A stretch of 64,000 bases of DNA from Isoetes taiwanensis (GCA_021234155.1 JAJEKV010000027.1:17328891-17392890); one strand, 5' to 3'; counted from the stretch's first letter, positions 34,775 through 46,630 are shown. Translations and numbers: made by a program. Notes: a model not told the origin generated them from the letters alone.

Positions 34775-36722
34775 TTAATATATGTATCTCCCACCACTTG
34801 TCCTGCCTGAATAGTGGATTTTCTTGGGCTAGCTCTACTAGGACCCTGATAGAATTTTTTCTTACCTCTTCCTTTCCTTTTTTCAATCAGTTTCCAGCCC
34901 TCCTCTTCTGTGTCTAAAATTTCTTCAACTTTCTGGTCGATCTTAGTATTTTCTCCCATATCAGATAGATCAGGAAAATCAGGAAGCCTAGGGAGGGATA
35001 GAGTAATATCTCCTGTGTCCATTTGAACCGAGAACTTGACATTCTTAAGGGTGACCATCATATCCTTACTCAGATTAATCTTAACCTGATGGGATTGGTC
35101 TTGAAAATAAATTGGGGGTCCCTATTTGGATCTTTTATTTTGTTCAATTCCATAGTCTGCGAGGTAGTCCCCTTCATAGTGCTATTTTCGTTGTACTTCT
35201 TAGGGACCCACACCTGCCTAATTTCTTCCTGGTGCATAGGAATCTTGCCTTTGGAGCTGATGGTTCGAACAGGATTCTTGGAGTAAATAATTTTAAGGTC
35301 TAGAAATTCATTGTTATTGACCTTAGTTTTGAGATTCGTGTGCCATTCCGAGAGGATGGGTTTGAAAATGCAGACAGACGGAAAGTTGGTTTGAGGCAGG
35401 CTAATCTCAAGGACCTCGCCCAAACTCTTCGAAATAGCCATTAAGTGAGAGCGAGTCCAGTAGGCCGGGGGGAGATTGGGGAGATTGATCCACGCCGAGG
35501 TGCAAATTCTGTCTTCCCTCCCTGGGATAAAATTGGGACTCCATCTCATCATATAAAAGGGGGAGTTGGAGATGAAGTCTAACTTCCTTCTGAGGATAGA
35601 ATGGACACATATCTCATCTCTACACACCACCTGGAACGTTTTGCTGTCAAGCTTGAGAATAGAAAGGATAGGAATATGCTGGTTCTTTGTAATCCACATC
35701 TTTACCTCATTCTGCGAAGGACACCTAATGGGGAAATGTATCAGGATAGCATTTTTAGAGAAGGTATCGGTGGCCGAGGAGTCCTGGACCCCGAAAAGAT
35801 CAATGAAATCACTGTTACTTTCCTTGGTGTCTTTAGGATCAGAAGCAATGACAGAATTGAAATTAACCTCCTTTAGCAAAGCATTTTTGTAAGAAGGGTT
35901 AGAAATCGGACCTTTAGCCTTATCCCCCTTACCCAGGACCGGAATGGCATTGCTAATTTTGTTTTCCCCGAACTTCGTTTTCACGACATTGAAGCCAGAG
36001 AGCTTGACATCCTGGCAGTTCTCGCAATCACATGATTCCACCTCCACCGGGCTAAAAAATCCGTTACTATCCTTGATGGAGCATTTCTTGGCGTTTTTCC
36101 GGAGTCTCATTTGGTAAACTTCCAGCGATGTCGCAATGATTTTCGGGATTTCATCGTTCTTTAGGGACGCTTTGAAGTTCTTTCTATGCCTCTCACTTAC
36201 ATTGTCATCTGCATCTTCCCACCTTCTGATTAGCCTAATGCTCGCCCTGGTTGTTTCCTTGATTCCATCCCACCGAATCACCATATCCTTAACTTTGGCC
36301 AGCATTTCATCCATGGAGGCTCGAAAGATACTGTTCTTAAGGCTGCAACAGTCAGCCTCTGTGTGTCCCTGTTTGACCGTTATGAGCTTGTACAGAGCAG
36401 TATCCATCTCCTGAGTGAAGCCCCACATGTTCCATATCCAGTCTCTGTCATTGGCTCTGCCATCCCAATAATCTTTGTTTATTGTTTCCATTTTTTCTTT
36501 GCATGCCATAATAGTAGCATCTTCTTGAACCCCCATACAGACCGCAGCGGCCCTCTGTTGATCCTTGATAATCTCGAGCCCCAAATATATTTCCTTGAGA
36601 AGCTTCCATCCCTGATCCCTTCTATCTTCCATCCAAAAAATCTGGGTCCATTCTTCGTCCTCAATGCAGGTGCTGGTGTTCTGTCTAGAGGATCCGGCAC
36701 CGCTCTTCTTACTGTTTGCCAT
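34759..36722 (-). pseudogene. LINE ORF1 (DUF4283 type)
   Basis: The 550-codon frame (36722-35070) contains the plant L1 ORF1 domain DUF4283: WITKNQHIPILSILKLDSKT, VHSILRRKLDFISN, FYMMRWSPNFIPGR and SAWINLPNLPPAYW. This RNA-binding module stands in for the RRM of animal L1 ORF1 and coats the element RNA. A Cys cluster (CDCENCQD, about residue 225) is upstream. It stops at 35070, but the next frame (35061-34759) continues with MMVTLKNVKFSVQMDTGDIT and a Lys-rich tail GKKKFYQGPSRASPRKS. A frameshift near 35080 has therefore split a protein of about 650 residues. Its stop at 34759 overlaps the ORF2 start at 34774. Confidence 0.85.
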
Positions 36723-36999
36723 CTTCTATTCTGATTTCTGATTGTCCTCACGATCTGCTAAAACAGAAGCAGAAAAGGCTCCGAACAAAGGCAGCCAGAA
36801 AGACAAACAGTTACTTTTGTGAAGGGAAAGACTGCTTTCCCCCTTTGCCCCCAAGGAATAACTGAAACACACCTTCCAAGAAAAGCTGAATCGAAAAAAG
36901 ATAAGCCGTACTCTACTGCAGCAAGCAATCTAAGACTAAATATCCTACTCAGAGAGGAGTCAGAACTGGCACAACATCCTAGGAATGCCAAAAAAGAAC

Positions 37000-37386
37000 C
37001 TAATTGGCTGCTAGAAACCTCCAAACTACCACTTCTATGTCACCAATGAATTGATCCGGCTGCAGGTCAAAGAATGTTGCCCAGTGATAGATTGGTTCTG
37101 CACCAAATTCCATGGGGGCACTCATGGTGAAAAAATTTCTTTCAAATTTGCCTCCAAGAAATGGTTGCGAGTTGTGTGCAGCAACTCTCAGGGATCCTGG
37201 CCTATCAAAACAAAGAATACACAAATAGATGTAATTGAAACCAATCCTACAGAAACCTATCCTAGAGTTAGAAACCCGGGCTAATCTAATGAAGTTGCCA
37301 ATTAAATTGATGGAATCCTGGACTTCATCCGGGGTCTGAACAATCCCCAGACCCTGGAGAACAGCTTCGAGCAAAGCCTCATCCAT
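37000..37386 (-). CDS. Open frame in the LINE 5' leader, 128 residues
   Basis: Begins MDEALLEAVLQGLGIVQTPD and DEVQDSINLIGNFIRL. It lies 278 bases upstream of ORF1 in the element's sense strand. The N-terminal 36 residues look protein-like. It could be an upstream ORF or a lost ORF1 exon. No family is recognised. Confidence 0.25.
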   Translation of the reverse strand: MDEALLEAVLQGLGIVQTPDEVQDSINLIGNFIRLARVSNSRIGFCRIGFNYIYLCILCFDRPGSLRVAAHNSQPFLGGKFERNFFTMSAPMEFGAEPIYHWATFFDLQPDQFIGDIEVVVWRFLAAN

Positions 37387-37460
37387 TGGGTCTGGGATCT
37401 TGCCCCGAGATCGAGTCGGTGTTTGAGCGCCTAACGTTCATATCTCCCCTAATCCAACAT

Positions 37461-39479
37461 AATTCTGTAGGTAATCTCTCTGCCCTCATTAAACTCGCTC
37501 CTCTGTTCAGTCAAGGTAGTGTGGTATGGCGGAAAAACATGCTGCTCTGCTTGGTTGAGATATAGACCTTTTAGAATCGGAAGCACAAATTTCTGCAGCA
37601 TCCTATTTCTGTGTTAAGAACCGGCAGGAGGCAGACAAAAAGGATATACTGTAAATTTTGATTCCAAAATCTCTGATGTTGGTGGACAAAATTGAAGGAG
37701 ACAGATAAGAAGATTGCAGGTGAATTTGACCATTTTGGAGGATCCATGTATATATGCAGTTAGCTGTGTCTGCCCAGTTCCTATTAGTTTGCCCCATTTG
37801 ATCCAATGATAAATACGTTTAAAAAAATTGATAGGCTTCTGGAAATTTCTTGAAACTTCGTGCTCGAGAATCCAGAAGCTTCGAGATAATGCTTGACCAT
37901 ACAAATGCAGTGTGCCAACAACGTTTTTGTAATTCTCATACTTGATAGTATGTTGAATATGAAGGACGTCATGATCTGGGCCAAGCTTTGGTAGTGGGAC
38001 GCAGATGAAAATCAATTTGAATTCTCAAAGTAATGGTAGTTTTGAAGTATAGTTATGATGATGAGACAATCTCTTGGCAGATTTTAGGCATGACATTCAA
38101 TGTTGCCTCGCTATAAACAAAAGCTTAAGTGGCTATTCTTAGATTCAATCAATATAATTAGATTTTTCTATATCTTTACCATTGTATTTATTCTAGAAAG
38201 TAGGAAGCAATGATTGATAATTTGTTAGTGCATATATAATGGATTGTATTTAACTGGTTCTAGATTTTTGCAATACTTAACTTATAGTGTTAATATTGCT
38301 CATTGTTGGTTACAATGTTTAAATATGAAGCAAGTTTGATATATGGTTCTCAGATTGACAAACATCGGTGCAAAGAAACCTTACCCCAAGAAACACAAAC
38401 ATTCCATGTAAAATTCGCGACTTCGTCTGAGGAATATTCAAATAGGCAGCAAGTGAGAGAACTTGATGAATCAAAGTAGGAGACTCTTTGATGCAGAACA
38501 AAGATCTTCTAAGTAGTCTAGAAGTTTATTATTCAATGCTCATTTTGTTCTATATTTAAAAGGGTACAGTAGTTATTTTGTGCGAGCATCATATTGCTCT
38601 CACAATAACTACTCTAATGTACCGGACATGCCATTAGATTATTGATCAGATAGAAGCCAAACTTTGTTCTGTACATGTTTCCAATGAATTGTAGTGGCAA
38701 GTTATAAGTTAATGAGCCGTGACATTGTGTGCACATTTGATAAACAAAGGTTGAATAGCAGTGGCTGGTTGTTTGGTACCAGGAATGATCATAACCTACG
38801 TAAGAGTAGTATGGAGTTAGTACAATCTAAGATTGTATCTCCACTCACAAACGATAATGATTTTCTAATAAACAAACAATAATAAGAATAGTGTTTAGTT
38901 CTTATTGTCCATTTTGCTATTCTGAATGCCCAGTTCTCACATTCAAACATTCAGAAGCACGATTTATTAAATTCAAATGATCTAGGCTTTCATTGTTGTC
39001 CTTCGCATATAGGATGCTTCGAGCAGGAGACCCGATATTCCTCTTGGCGCAAGTAGTTTAGTCAAATTAACTGCTCAATGCTCTTACATCTTTCTGTTCT
39101 CACAGGTCCCTTATATAGATTCCTTATAGAGCTCACGGCCCAGCTAGCATACTATAACGTGGGATTGGGTGCCCACGTCCAATGTTCATGGGGCACCAAT
39201 AATTACACGTTGTCCAATGACTATGGGTGATGATTATACAGGCGCATTTGGGGGCACGTGGTATTAAAAATGTCTCTTTAAAACAACAACAACGACATCA
39301 TCATGGGCTTTTTGCCAGGCTAATGTGTTACAGAATGGCAATTTCCACAAAACAATACTACAAGCACGTGTAATTGAATATTATAGAAGCTCTTGAATGT
39401 CTAGAATGTTCTAGGGGAGCTGTTGTGACGTTGTTTCTATATATCAGTGTGATTGTAGACACCTTAAAACAAAACTATT
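37461..39479 (+). other. Helitron interior shared by both copies, no supported gene
   Basis: Matches 61829-63980 of the second copy over 2 kb with small indels. A minus-strand frame (38015-37614) is kept open in both copies, but this can be explained by their recent common origin. No domain is seen. Confidence 0.5.
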
Positions 39480-39632
39480 TTAACCCTGCTTCTGCGTATT
39501 GTTTGTGCAGAACACATTGTTCATCGCATAATAGCAAAGTAGAATGATGCCACGCTGATGGAGAGAGGAGACTTTAGAGAAACAGGAAGCCAAACACGCA
39601 CATAACAGAGAAAGATCGCAAAGTAGAAGACA

Positions 39633-40690
39633 ATGCGTGCTCAAAATAGAGACACCAGTGGAGCGTCGAGCAAGACTCGATAGAGCTGCCGAAGCACGAA
39701 GGAATAGAAGAGCACAAAAAAAAAAGTAAAGAAACAGAGCAAGAGCATGTTGCGACGTTGACGCACGGTACAGAGAAAGTTGCTGATGAACAACATGATG
39801 AGAGGCTAGCTGTAGAGACTCAACAAGGACGTGCATACCGAGATAACCCATCAAGTTATAGAATAGCTCAAACTGACCATCCAACACACGTCGAACCTCA
39901 TCACTGTGGAGAATTGAACCAGGAGTGCAAATATTGCCATGCATTAACATTTAAACATGATGATACAAAGTGCTGACATGACGGCAAAATTAGCCTCCCT
40001 CCGTTGACAGCAATGCCCCCATTGCACCACCTGCTCAAAGGACACCACCCAAAGAGCAAAGAGTTCAAGTCCCACATCAGGATTTACAATAATGCATTGG
40101 CATTTGTATCATTCGGAGCAGACATGCAGGAATTCAATACACCAGGCCCATATTGCTTTAAGATCCACGGTCAAGTCTACCATAGATCTGGGCCTGCTCA
40201 TCCCGATGATAATGCGTCGCCGAGATATGCCCAGTTATACATTTTGGACATGGAATATGTGAATGACCAACGTACGCAAAATGTGCACAATGCAGAGTGC
40301 GACATGGACCTTATGAAGCAGCTTGACTTGGAAATAAGGAATATGAACCCATTTGCACAAGCTCTACATATGATGCACGAGGTAGAGGAAAGTGCATGTC
40401 GATTGAATGAGCATGCAGAAGTAAGGATGTATTTCCATGATGATAGAACATGGCTAGATTTGAGGAGATACAACCCTGCATTTGTTAATGAGGTTGCTGT
40501 AATATTTGTAAATCCATATGGGGAACCACCTTTTAATAGAGACATATGCATCAATCAAAAAGCCACCTCATTCACATCGTGAGCCCCCTTACTCCCCATG
40601 AGCTTCAACCCCCTAGCAAGAATGGTTCACAACTGGTGTTGAATTGGAATGGTCTTGCTATCCTCGACTATCTTTATATATAGTGCTACT
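39633..40690 (+). pseudogene. Helitron Rep N-terminal gene
   Basis: Reads ETPVERRARLDRAAEARRNR, the Helitron Arg-rich repeat region, then after frame changes CGELNQECKYCHALTFKHDD (zinc-binding HCGE--V-C--C-A) and GKISLPPL. A TGA at 39974-39976 replaces the second Cys of the usual CC pair. The long frame 40004-40582 is diagnostic: SHIRIYNNALAFVSFGADMQ, GPYCFKIHGQVYHRSGPAHP, YAQLYILDMEYVN and NPFAQALHMMHE. A frameshift near 40560 leads to HIVSPLTPHELQPPS, after which similarity ends. The HUH nuclease and helicase domains are not found in this window, so the protein is truncated. Confidence 0.85.
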
Positions 40691-41920
40691 GTATGAACCT
40701 CAATAATGTACAATCGCCACCTAGCATGCATGCCACTTGGCGTACATATGGATAGCTACTAAGCATAAGTGCGTGAGTGACACTGTGCCAAGGAAGCTAC
40801 TAAAAATAATAATCATCTAGAAACGTGTTAAGCCTTACAACCAAAATATCATAAGTTCAAGTCCTACTTCTGATATTATGCTTTTGCACATATGATCATC
40901 ACAGTATCCATATTTCATATTTCAAAAAAAATGCGAACGAGATTTGCAGATCCATGCTCTGGGTCATAGGCTTGATGGATCCTTTACCCAAGTAGTCTGA
41001 GGCACACCTCATTTAGAATATGGTACTTCATGAAATGGCAAAATCATATGCACGGAACGCATAAACATAGGAAAAACTGTATAGCTGAGTTGAAGATTAG
41101 TTATCGCTGACAGTGCGGGCAAACCTTGACACAAGTCTTGACACACAAAAAAAAAAACACTTCCTATCAAGATAGTACCATTTGTCACAAAATCGTCACT
41201 CGTAACACAAGCTTTGACACTATAATCATGTAGTCCATTAAAGATTCCTAAAACAAAAAGATGCCATCATACCATTGTATCATCACCCACCTTAGAACTT
41301 TGCAAAAGATTAAAATGCTAAATTTGTATTTGCAAAACCCAACTTTCTACGCTTTTCTACCTTTCAAAATCTTATGTTATCCCTGCCCTTTCTAGATTAT
41401 GACCATGTCATAAATATGCATCCCAAATAATGTTGAATACTGCGTATAAAATTTTCTTTCAAAGCATCAGATTCAAATGACACTTTTTCGTAAAAAAGAT
41501 CATTTCACTTTCAAACATGAGCATCTTAAGTTAGTAATCTTATTATAATGTCCACAAACTTTTAAGTCTGTAACTTCCATAATTGAACTTGCATAATATA
41601 TATTCCATAGGGTCTTCAACTTCGTATATTTCTTCTAATATTAGAGCACGGGTTATTCAAGCCATGGCTATATAAAAACCATCAAAACTATAATTAAACT
41701 GCTTGTCCCTGAGCAACATAACCTGTTTTCAAATATCCTCTTGATAGAAGCAAGCATACCAACATGATGCTGAAATAAGGTTAACTGATATTTAATCCTA
41801 GTTCAACCTTGATCCTAAGGGACAAAATTTAATTGCCAGACTCTTTATCCTCGACTCTCTATCCTCCAAAACGTTCAGCAGCATGTACAAGTAGCAAGAA
41901 AGGCTCTCTAACCGCACAAG
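40690..41920. other. Spacer without recognised genes
   Basis: AT-rich sequence between the Helitron Rep remnant and the DnaJ gene 3' end. Only short random frames were seen. Confidence 0.5.
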
Positions 41921-41924
41921 GTTA

Positions 41925-44388
41925 TCACTTATCATAAAAGCAGTTAACAATTCTGTGATCTGCTGGAAGTGCCATAGGATCAAGCTCCCAGCACTCTTTT
42001 GGGATGTTAGGAGCTTCATCACCTTTCAGCTGGTAGGCAGGGATCATGTGTGAAAACCTCACTATTTCTTGAGAAGGAATACGCTTGGCAGGCCCATTAA
42101 TCTTTTCGAACAGCGCCCTATTACCATAGACTTTGTGAAGAAAAATAAAGTCCAGACCTGTTCCTTTAGAAAACCCTTTAACAACTAGCACTACCTGATA
42201 TTTTCGCTTTCTTTTGCGGTGCTTCTATCGGCTCCCGAAATTGAGTTCGGGAGCCAGCCGGGTTCGCCCAAGCGAACCCAGGAAATTCGCCCAAGCGAAC
42301 CCAGGGATTTGCCCAGGCGAACCCGCCATGTCGACGTGGCGCTGCCGTGGCACTACCCACCGGGTTCGCTTAAGCGAACCCGAACCACGGTTAAGCGAAC
42401 CGTGCGAACTGGCGAGGGGCGGATCGTAATTGCGCAGGTACGGCCTGCCAGAACCCCACCGGGTTCGCTTGGGCGAACCCCTGCCGCGCCTGCTGCCCTG
42501 CCCCATCAGCGCGCCTACCGCCCTGCCCCTGCCGTGCACCTGCCACCCACCCACTTTTGGGTTCGCTTAGGCGAACCCGGCGGAGGCCGCTGCTGATGCG
42601 ACGTTGATGCGACCTGCGACTGCCGATCTAACCTGCCTCCAGCTTAACCCTGGTTCGGGTTCGCTTGGGCGAACCCGGTGGGTAGCGCCACCTTAGCGCC
42701 ATGTCAACAGATCGGGTTCGCTTGAGCGAATCCATGGGGTTCGCTTGGGCGAACCCGCTTGGCGGTTTTACCCAATTTCGGGAGCCAATAAAGTGGGCGT
42801 TTCTCTTGTGGACTATGATCTTCGTAAGAGAAGACCAATCAGGCATCATTGAGTCTTCATAAATGGCCCACACCTGCCCTTGTTGTGGGTATATGCTTGT
42901 TTGGTTCATGTTCAGGGATCCTTCTGTTGTTTCACACATCACATGAGAGAACAAACCAATTTTAGTTAGTTCTATGTAGTCGCCAAAGTTAAATTTTCCA
43001 AATGGTAATGGGGAAAAGCCTGCTTTCAGCCACATTTTTGTTTGTTTTGAGCGATGAGGACGTAGCCATTTAACCCACACTCTGAACGTCTTAGCAAAAC
43101 GTACCTTGTTAATTTGGCAATAGTAACGAGGCAGTCGATCATGATCATAAGTAGCCCATATTTGGCCTTCTTTTATAGATTCCTTCAAAAGATCTGCACC
43201 AAGATTAAGAGAACTTACATAAGGAACAAGCAATTCCTCCTCCTCCTCCTCCTCCTCCTCGAAGGATGGATCATCCGCATCCGAGGGTGGATAAAAGTAA
43301 AAATCAAACTCAAGGTCATCCTCATAGTCAACCCCATAGTCAACCTCAGAGTCATAATTTGATGCCCGTCTCAAACGACTTGATCTTCTAGGTTGTGTTT
43401 TCAAGGTTGCTTCAGTGAACCCCTCATGCACATGCTCTTCAACATCTTCCTCTTCCACCCTACCTCTGGATCTCTTTGAGCCTTGTCTGGACATTATAAA
43501 ACTTTTAGGCTTCTCTTTTTGTCTTTGTTTCTCTTTCCTTCTCTCTTTCTTCTGAAATTTTTTCTCCTTCCTCATTTCCTCTCTATCGCTTCCTTTCCCC
43601 ATGTCTTCAGATGTCTTATCTGCTGGTACGCTCTTATTCATCTCATGAGTAAATTCCCCACCAGAAGCTGTAGCATATCCTGTTGTGCCATGAGTCTGCA
43701 CTTGTGGATTACAAATATTTGCAGGTTGAGATAAACCTCCATTTACAAGCCCATTATTACGAGGTCCTCCACAGGCCATACCATTCTGTGAAGAGCTCCA
43801 GTAAGAACCAAGTTTAGCACCAACATTGGTGTCAGATTGTGTCCAGTTGTGAGTGCATTGTCCATCAACACCAGTGTCCCTAGCCACAAAGCCAAGCCTG
43901 CATGATGGGCAATGCAACTCACTATTTTCATACTTCCTTGGAAGATGATGTGCAATTTTACAACTAGGGCATACAGTCCAAAAACTAATTCTTTTCATAT
44001 CATGCAATGCCCTCTTATCTTTATCTGACAGGATTTCGAAGGCTTCTCCGATAAGCTTAAATGCAGCGCCAGCTCCAACAACCTCGTTTCTATCGGGATT
44101 AAGGATAAGAGCAAGTTTGTTGTACTGTTCGTTTATTAGGTTATCATCGGCAGAAGGATCAAGCTGCAGAACTGCGTACATGTCCATCTCATTTCGTGAA
44201 ACTCTCAACTGCCCAGCCAGATGCACATCCACTACTGCTGCCATCTGCTCCATGCCGTCCACATTGGGAACCAGGAATTTTGCTAAGCTCAAAAATTCCT
44301 TTGCTCCTGTAAAATCATGCAAGGAAATCGCCTCATTTGCCTTCCGTTTAGCCCAAAGTGCAAAATCCTCGTTGCTTTCCATGGTCAC
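41925..44388 (-). pseudogene. DnaJ/DUF3444 gene interrupted by a MITE
   Basis: The 586-codon frame starts at 44388 (MTMESNEDFALWAKRKANEA). Residues 68-130 are a J domain (MYAVLQLDPSADDNLINEQY, KLALILNPDRNE). The HPD tripeptide that stimulates Hsp70 is NPD (residues 97-99, AAT for CAT). A CxxC pair follows (140-163, FWTVCPSCKIAHH; LHCPSCRLGF). A Lys-rich stretch and a run of Glu (43226-43261) precede the DUF3444 domain (KEGQIWATYDHDRLPRYYCQ; FGKFNFGDYIELTKIGLFSH). A second DUF3444 begins QQGQVWAIYEDSMMPDW but runs into a 561-bp insertion. Its missing end is at 42200-41925 (KYQVVLVVKGFSKGTGLDFI; EIVRFSHMIPAYQL; PKECWELDPMALP). The insertion, or an intron containing it, disrupts the last domain. 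Confidence 0.88.
42228..42788. mobile_element. Palindrome-rich MITE, 561 bp
   Basis: Ends TCGGCTCCCGAAATTG (42228) and TTGGCTCCCGAAATTG (complement from 42788) are inverted repeats with one mismatch. TA flanks both sides (42226-42227, 42789-42790), as for Tc1/mariner-type elements. Inside are nine copies of the near-palindrome GGGTTCGCTTGGGCGAACCC at about 42260, 42284, 42305, 42362, 42461, 42559, 42658, 42714 and 42738, some with small changes. No coding capacity; open frames across it (for example 42219-42596) follow from the GC-rich repeats. Confidence 0.8.
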
Positions 44389-44570
44389 ATCACATCAGCT
44401 GTTGAAAACAAAAGCAATTATAAAGACATAGATGAACATGCTTGTAACTATAACAAAACTCAATAAACATTACAGTTAGCTCCTATTCTGTAAGCAATTT
44501 ATACACTTTGGGCAGTAGAGCATTACGACCTAAGAAATAAGATCTCCCGAAGATAATCCGAGTACAAAAG

Positions 44571-44787
44571 TAACGCCCGTATATCGAGTCCGGGATCCGG
44601 TGTTTCTGGACATTTTGCCCCTGGTGTTTCTGGACGTCCAGAAACACCCCATGCATGCCCATCCGCCAGTCCATGCATGCATCGATGCCCAGGACGCCCG
44701 AGGATCCATGCATCCCGGCCATCTTCAACCGCGCAACTAAACCGCGCGGTTTTGCGTCCAGAAACACCACTGGTCTTTTTGAAGGCA
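44571..44787. repeat. Left terminal inverted repeat of the Mutator-like element
   Basis: Pairs with 51348-51586. Shared landmarks include CCCGTATATCGAGTCCGGGA near the end, CATGCATGCATCGATGCC in the middle and CCGGCCATCTTCAACCGC. It contains TGGTGTTTCTGG, the complement of the internal minisatellite motif. Confidence 0.9.
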
Positions 44788-45016
44788 GTTGGAGAGTTGG
44801 ACGTGACACTTTTTGACTTGTAACTGTGGCAGTGTCCCCTGTACTTGTTTGTACAGGTGCATTTAATGAATCTGGTGGTGGTATTTCCATCCCAAGGTTG
44901 GTGGGGTGTTTCCGGCCCAATTCAAACGGAATTGGGGGATCTTTGCTGTTACCACAGAAACCAGTCCGGCGGCCCTGTTCGAAAGATCCATTGGAGCGCC
45001 TGGGTTCGGGCCAGGC

Positions 45017-46630
45017 ATGGAGGCAGAGGATAATGGCGTCCAGGAAGAACAGGTAAGGTTATATAGAGGTTGACATTGGGTTTAGTTTTAGCAGTGTGGC
45101 AAATCTTTGTAACTTAGTAATTTTTGTCTTCCAGACTCTCTTGCATCTCCCGGTTCAAGATCCCCCCATCGGTGTATTTTCGAGACTGCAATTGCAATGG
45201 GAGATAGAGCAGCATTCTGTTGTGCAAGTAACCTACCCTGGACAGCAAACTATTCCAGTGCATGCATGCTATATCCCCACAAACAGGGTGCAAGATTTCG
45301 TGGAAGGGGAGCAGAATTTGCCAGGGTGCAACACCAACTTCAGGAAGCGTGGATCTCGGGGTAGAGAAGAGGGATCTGCCAAGAAAAGAGTCGACCAAAA
45401 TGCCCACCTTAAAATAACCAAGTAAGTGAATTGATTTGTCATTCAGTTTCATTTGGATTCATGGAATTTCAACTGAAGTGAACCGGGAACTGTTATTTCT
45501 CAGCTGTAACTTAGCTAACTGAACAACTATTTCTCAATTGTAGCTACTGGTGCAGCTATGGCCCTGAAGATTATCGTGAACGTTCTCGGGAGGTCAAAGA
45601 TAAAACAACCCGAGCTCTAATTGCTGAAGAAAAGAAGAAGAATCCTTCCTACTCAAGGAGACAGAGAAGAGGAAGTATTAGGCGAGGTTGCAGGTGCCAC
45701 TTTCAGGTGAAGCAGTTGTATTTGAGGCCTGATATATGTAAAATTACATACTACGAGATGAGGCACATTGATAATCAAGAGAAAGTCTGCCATGGAACTG
45801 AGGATCCCCAATGCGCAAGAACAAGGCATGATGTAGCTCCATGGCTCTCAAAGGGTAAGAAGGCTTGGGCCTACCAACATTTGCTTCATAACCACACTCC
45901 CCAAGAGGTCTTCCGTCAACACGAGGAACAATGGGAGATAGAAAAGAGGATGGATCCCAATGCCCCCAAGAACAGAGATGCATTCTTAGCCATGGATGAT
46001 TTATATAATTTGTCCCGCAAGCTGGCTGCTGACACGTGGATGCTGCACAAGAATGTGGCCACAAGTGTTAGGATGTGGGTTGATTTACATCCAGAATATG
46101 TGTTCATGTATCAAGAGGGAGTCCCTTTCACATTGGGCATCATCACACCGTTCCAAATGAAGATCTTGTTAGAGCATGGAAGGGGGAATGCTGTAGCTTT
46201 AGATTCAACCTTCAAGACCAATGACCACTGCTACAGCCTTTATACCTTGCTAGTTTATGACACGCATGGAAATGGTGTCCCTGTTGCTTGGGTTCTATCC
46301 TCTAGTGCCACCGAGGAGGACATCCATCCTTGGCTGATTGCAATGAAGAACCGCATACATAGGGAAGACCCAACTTGGGAACCTGCATGCTTCATTGTAG
46401 ATGATGCACAGGCTGAAATCAATGCCTTGAAAGATGTTTGGCCCGAAACCAAAATTCAGTTGTGTATTTGGCATGTCCAGAAACACCATATGGGTGGCCA
46501 GAAACACCACCCTAATGTCCAGAAACACCATATGGCTGGCCACCCAAATGGCAAGAAACACCACTACCTTAAACAACCCTTCAATGTTTTGCATGTTGTG
46601 CTCTTGTGGCCAGAAACACCAAGGATGTGA
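45017..46630 (+). CDS. MULE transposase, 3 exons, C-terminus replaced by repeat
   Basis: Exons 45017-45052, 45135-45421 and 45544-46630 (donors GTAAGG and GTAAGT; acceptors TCTTCCAG and CAATTGTAG) give 470 codons in frame. Residues about 108-165 form a FAR1/WRKY-GCM1-like zinc finger (NYWCSYGPEDYRERSREVKD; GCRCHFQVKQLYL; CHG). The MULE DDE core follows: GNAVALDSTFKTNDHCYSLY (first Asp), VPVAWVLSSS, CFIVDDAQAEINALKDVWPE (second Asp) and IQLCIWHV. From 46472 the frame runs through the minisatellite (QKHHMGGQKHHPN) to a stop, so the last catalytic Glu and the SWIM finger are gone. Probably inactive as a transposase, though DNA binding may remain. The start at 45017 was chosen because it splices in phase. 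Confidence 0.82.

Larger units (their letters stand above)
30590..37460 (-). mobile_element. L1-like LINE, structurally full length, 6.9 kb
   Basis: Flanked by a 19-bp target duplication AATTCTGTAGGTAATCTCT at 30571-30589 and 37461-37479. The second Helitron copy (about 61829-61847) shows this once, uninterrupted. The left end has a short T run (the A tail of the minus-strand element). Order in the element: 5' leader of about 740 bases, ORF1, overlapping ORF2, and about 520 bases of 3' UTR. The coding parts carry a few frame breaks, so it is probably recently but not currently active. Confidence 0.93.
29957..40690 (+). mobile_element. Helitron copy 1 (contains LINE)
   Basis: The left end A|TCCTCCTATATATATAATA is a typical plant Helitron 5' end (TC preceded by A) and is shared with the second copy at 54203 while the flanks differ. 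Both copies continue with the same 630 bases, then (after removal of the LINE at 30590-37460) the same 2 kb to 39480. There a Rep gene begins on the plus strand. The 3' hairpin and CTRR end were not identified; the Rep similarity fades by about 40690. Confidence 0.75.

Noticed and set aside
35601-36734. Plus-strand frames of 90-123 codons inside the LINE
   Set aside because: Antisense shadows of ORF1.
37614-38015. 133-codon minus-strand gene shared by both Helitron copies
   Set aside because: Shared openness follows from recent common origin; no domain or coding bias was seen.
42219-42596. Arg/Pro-rich protein
   Set aside because: Produced by the GC-rich palindromes of the MITE.
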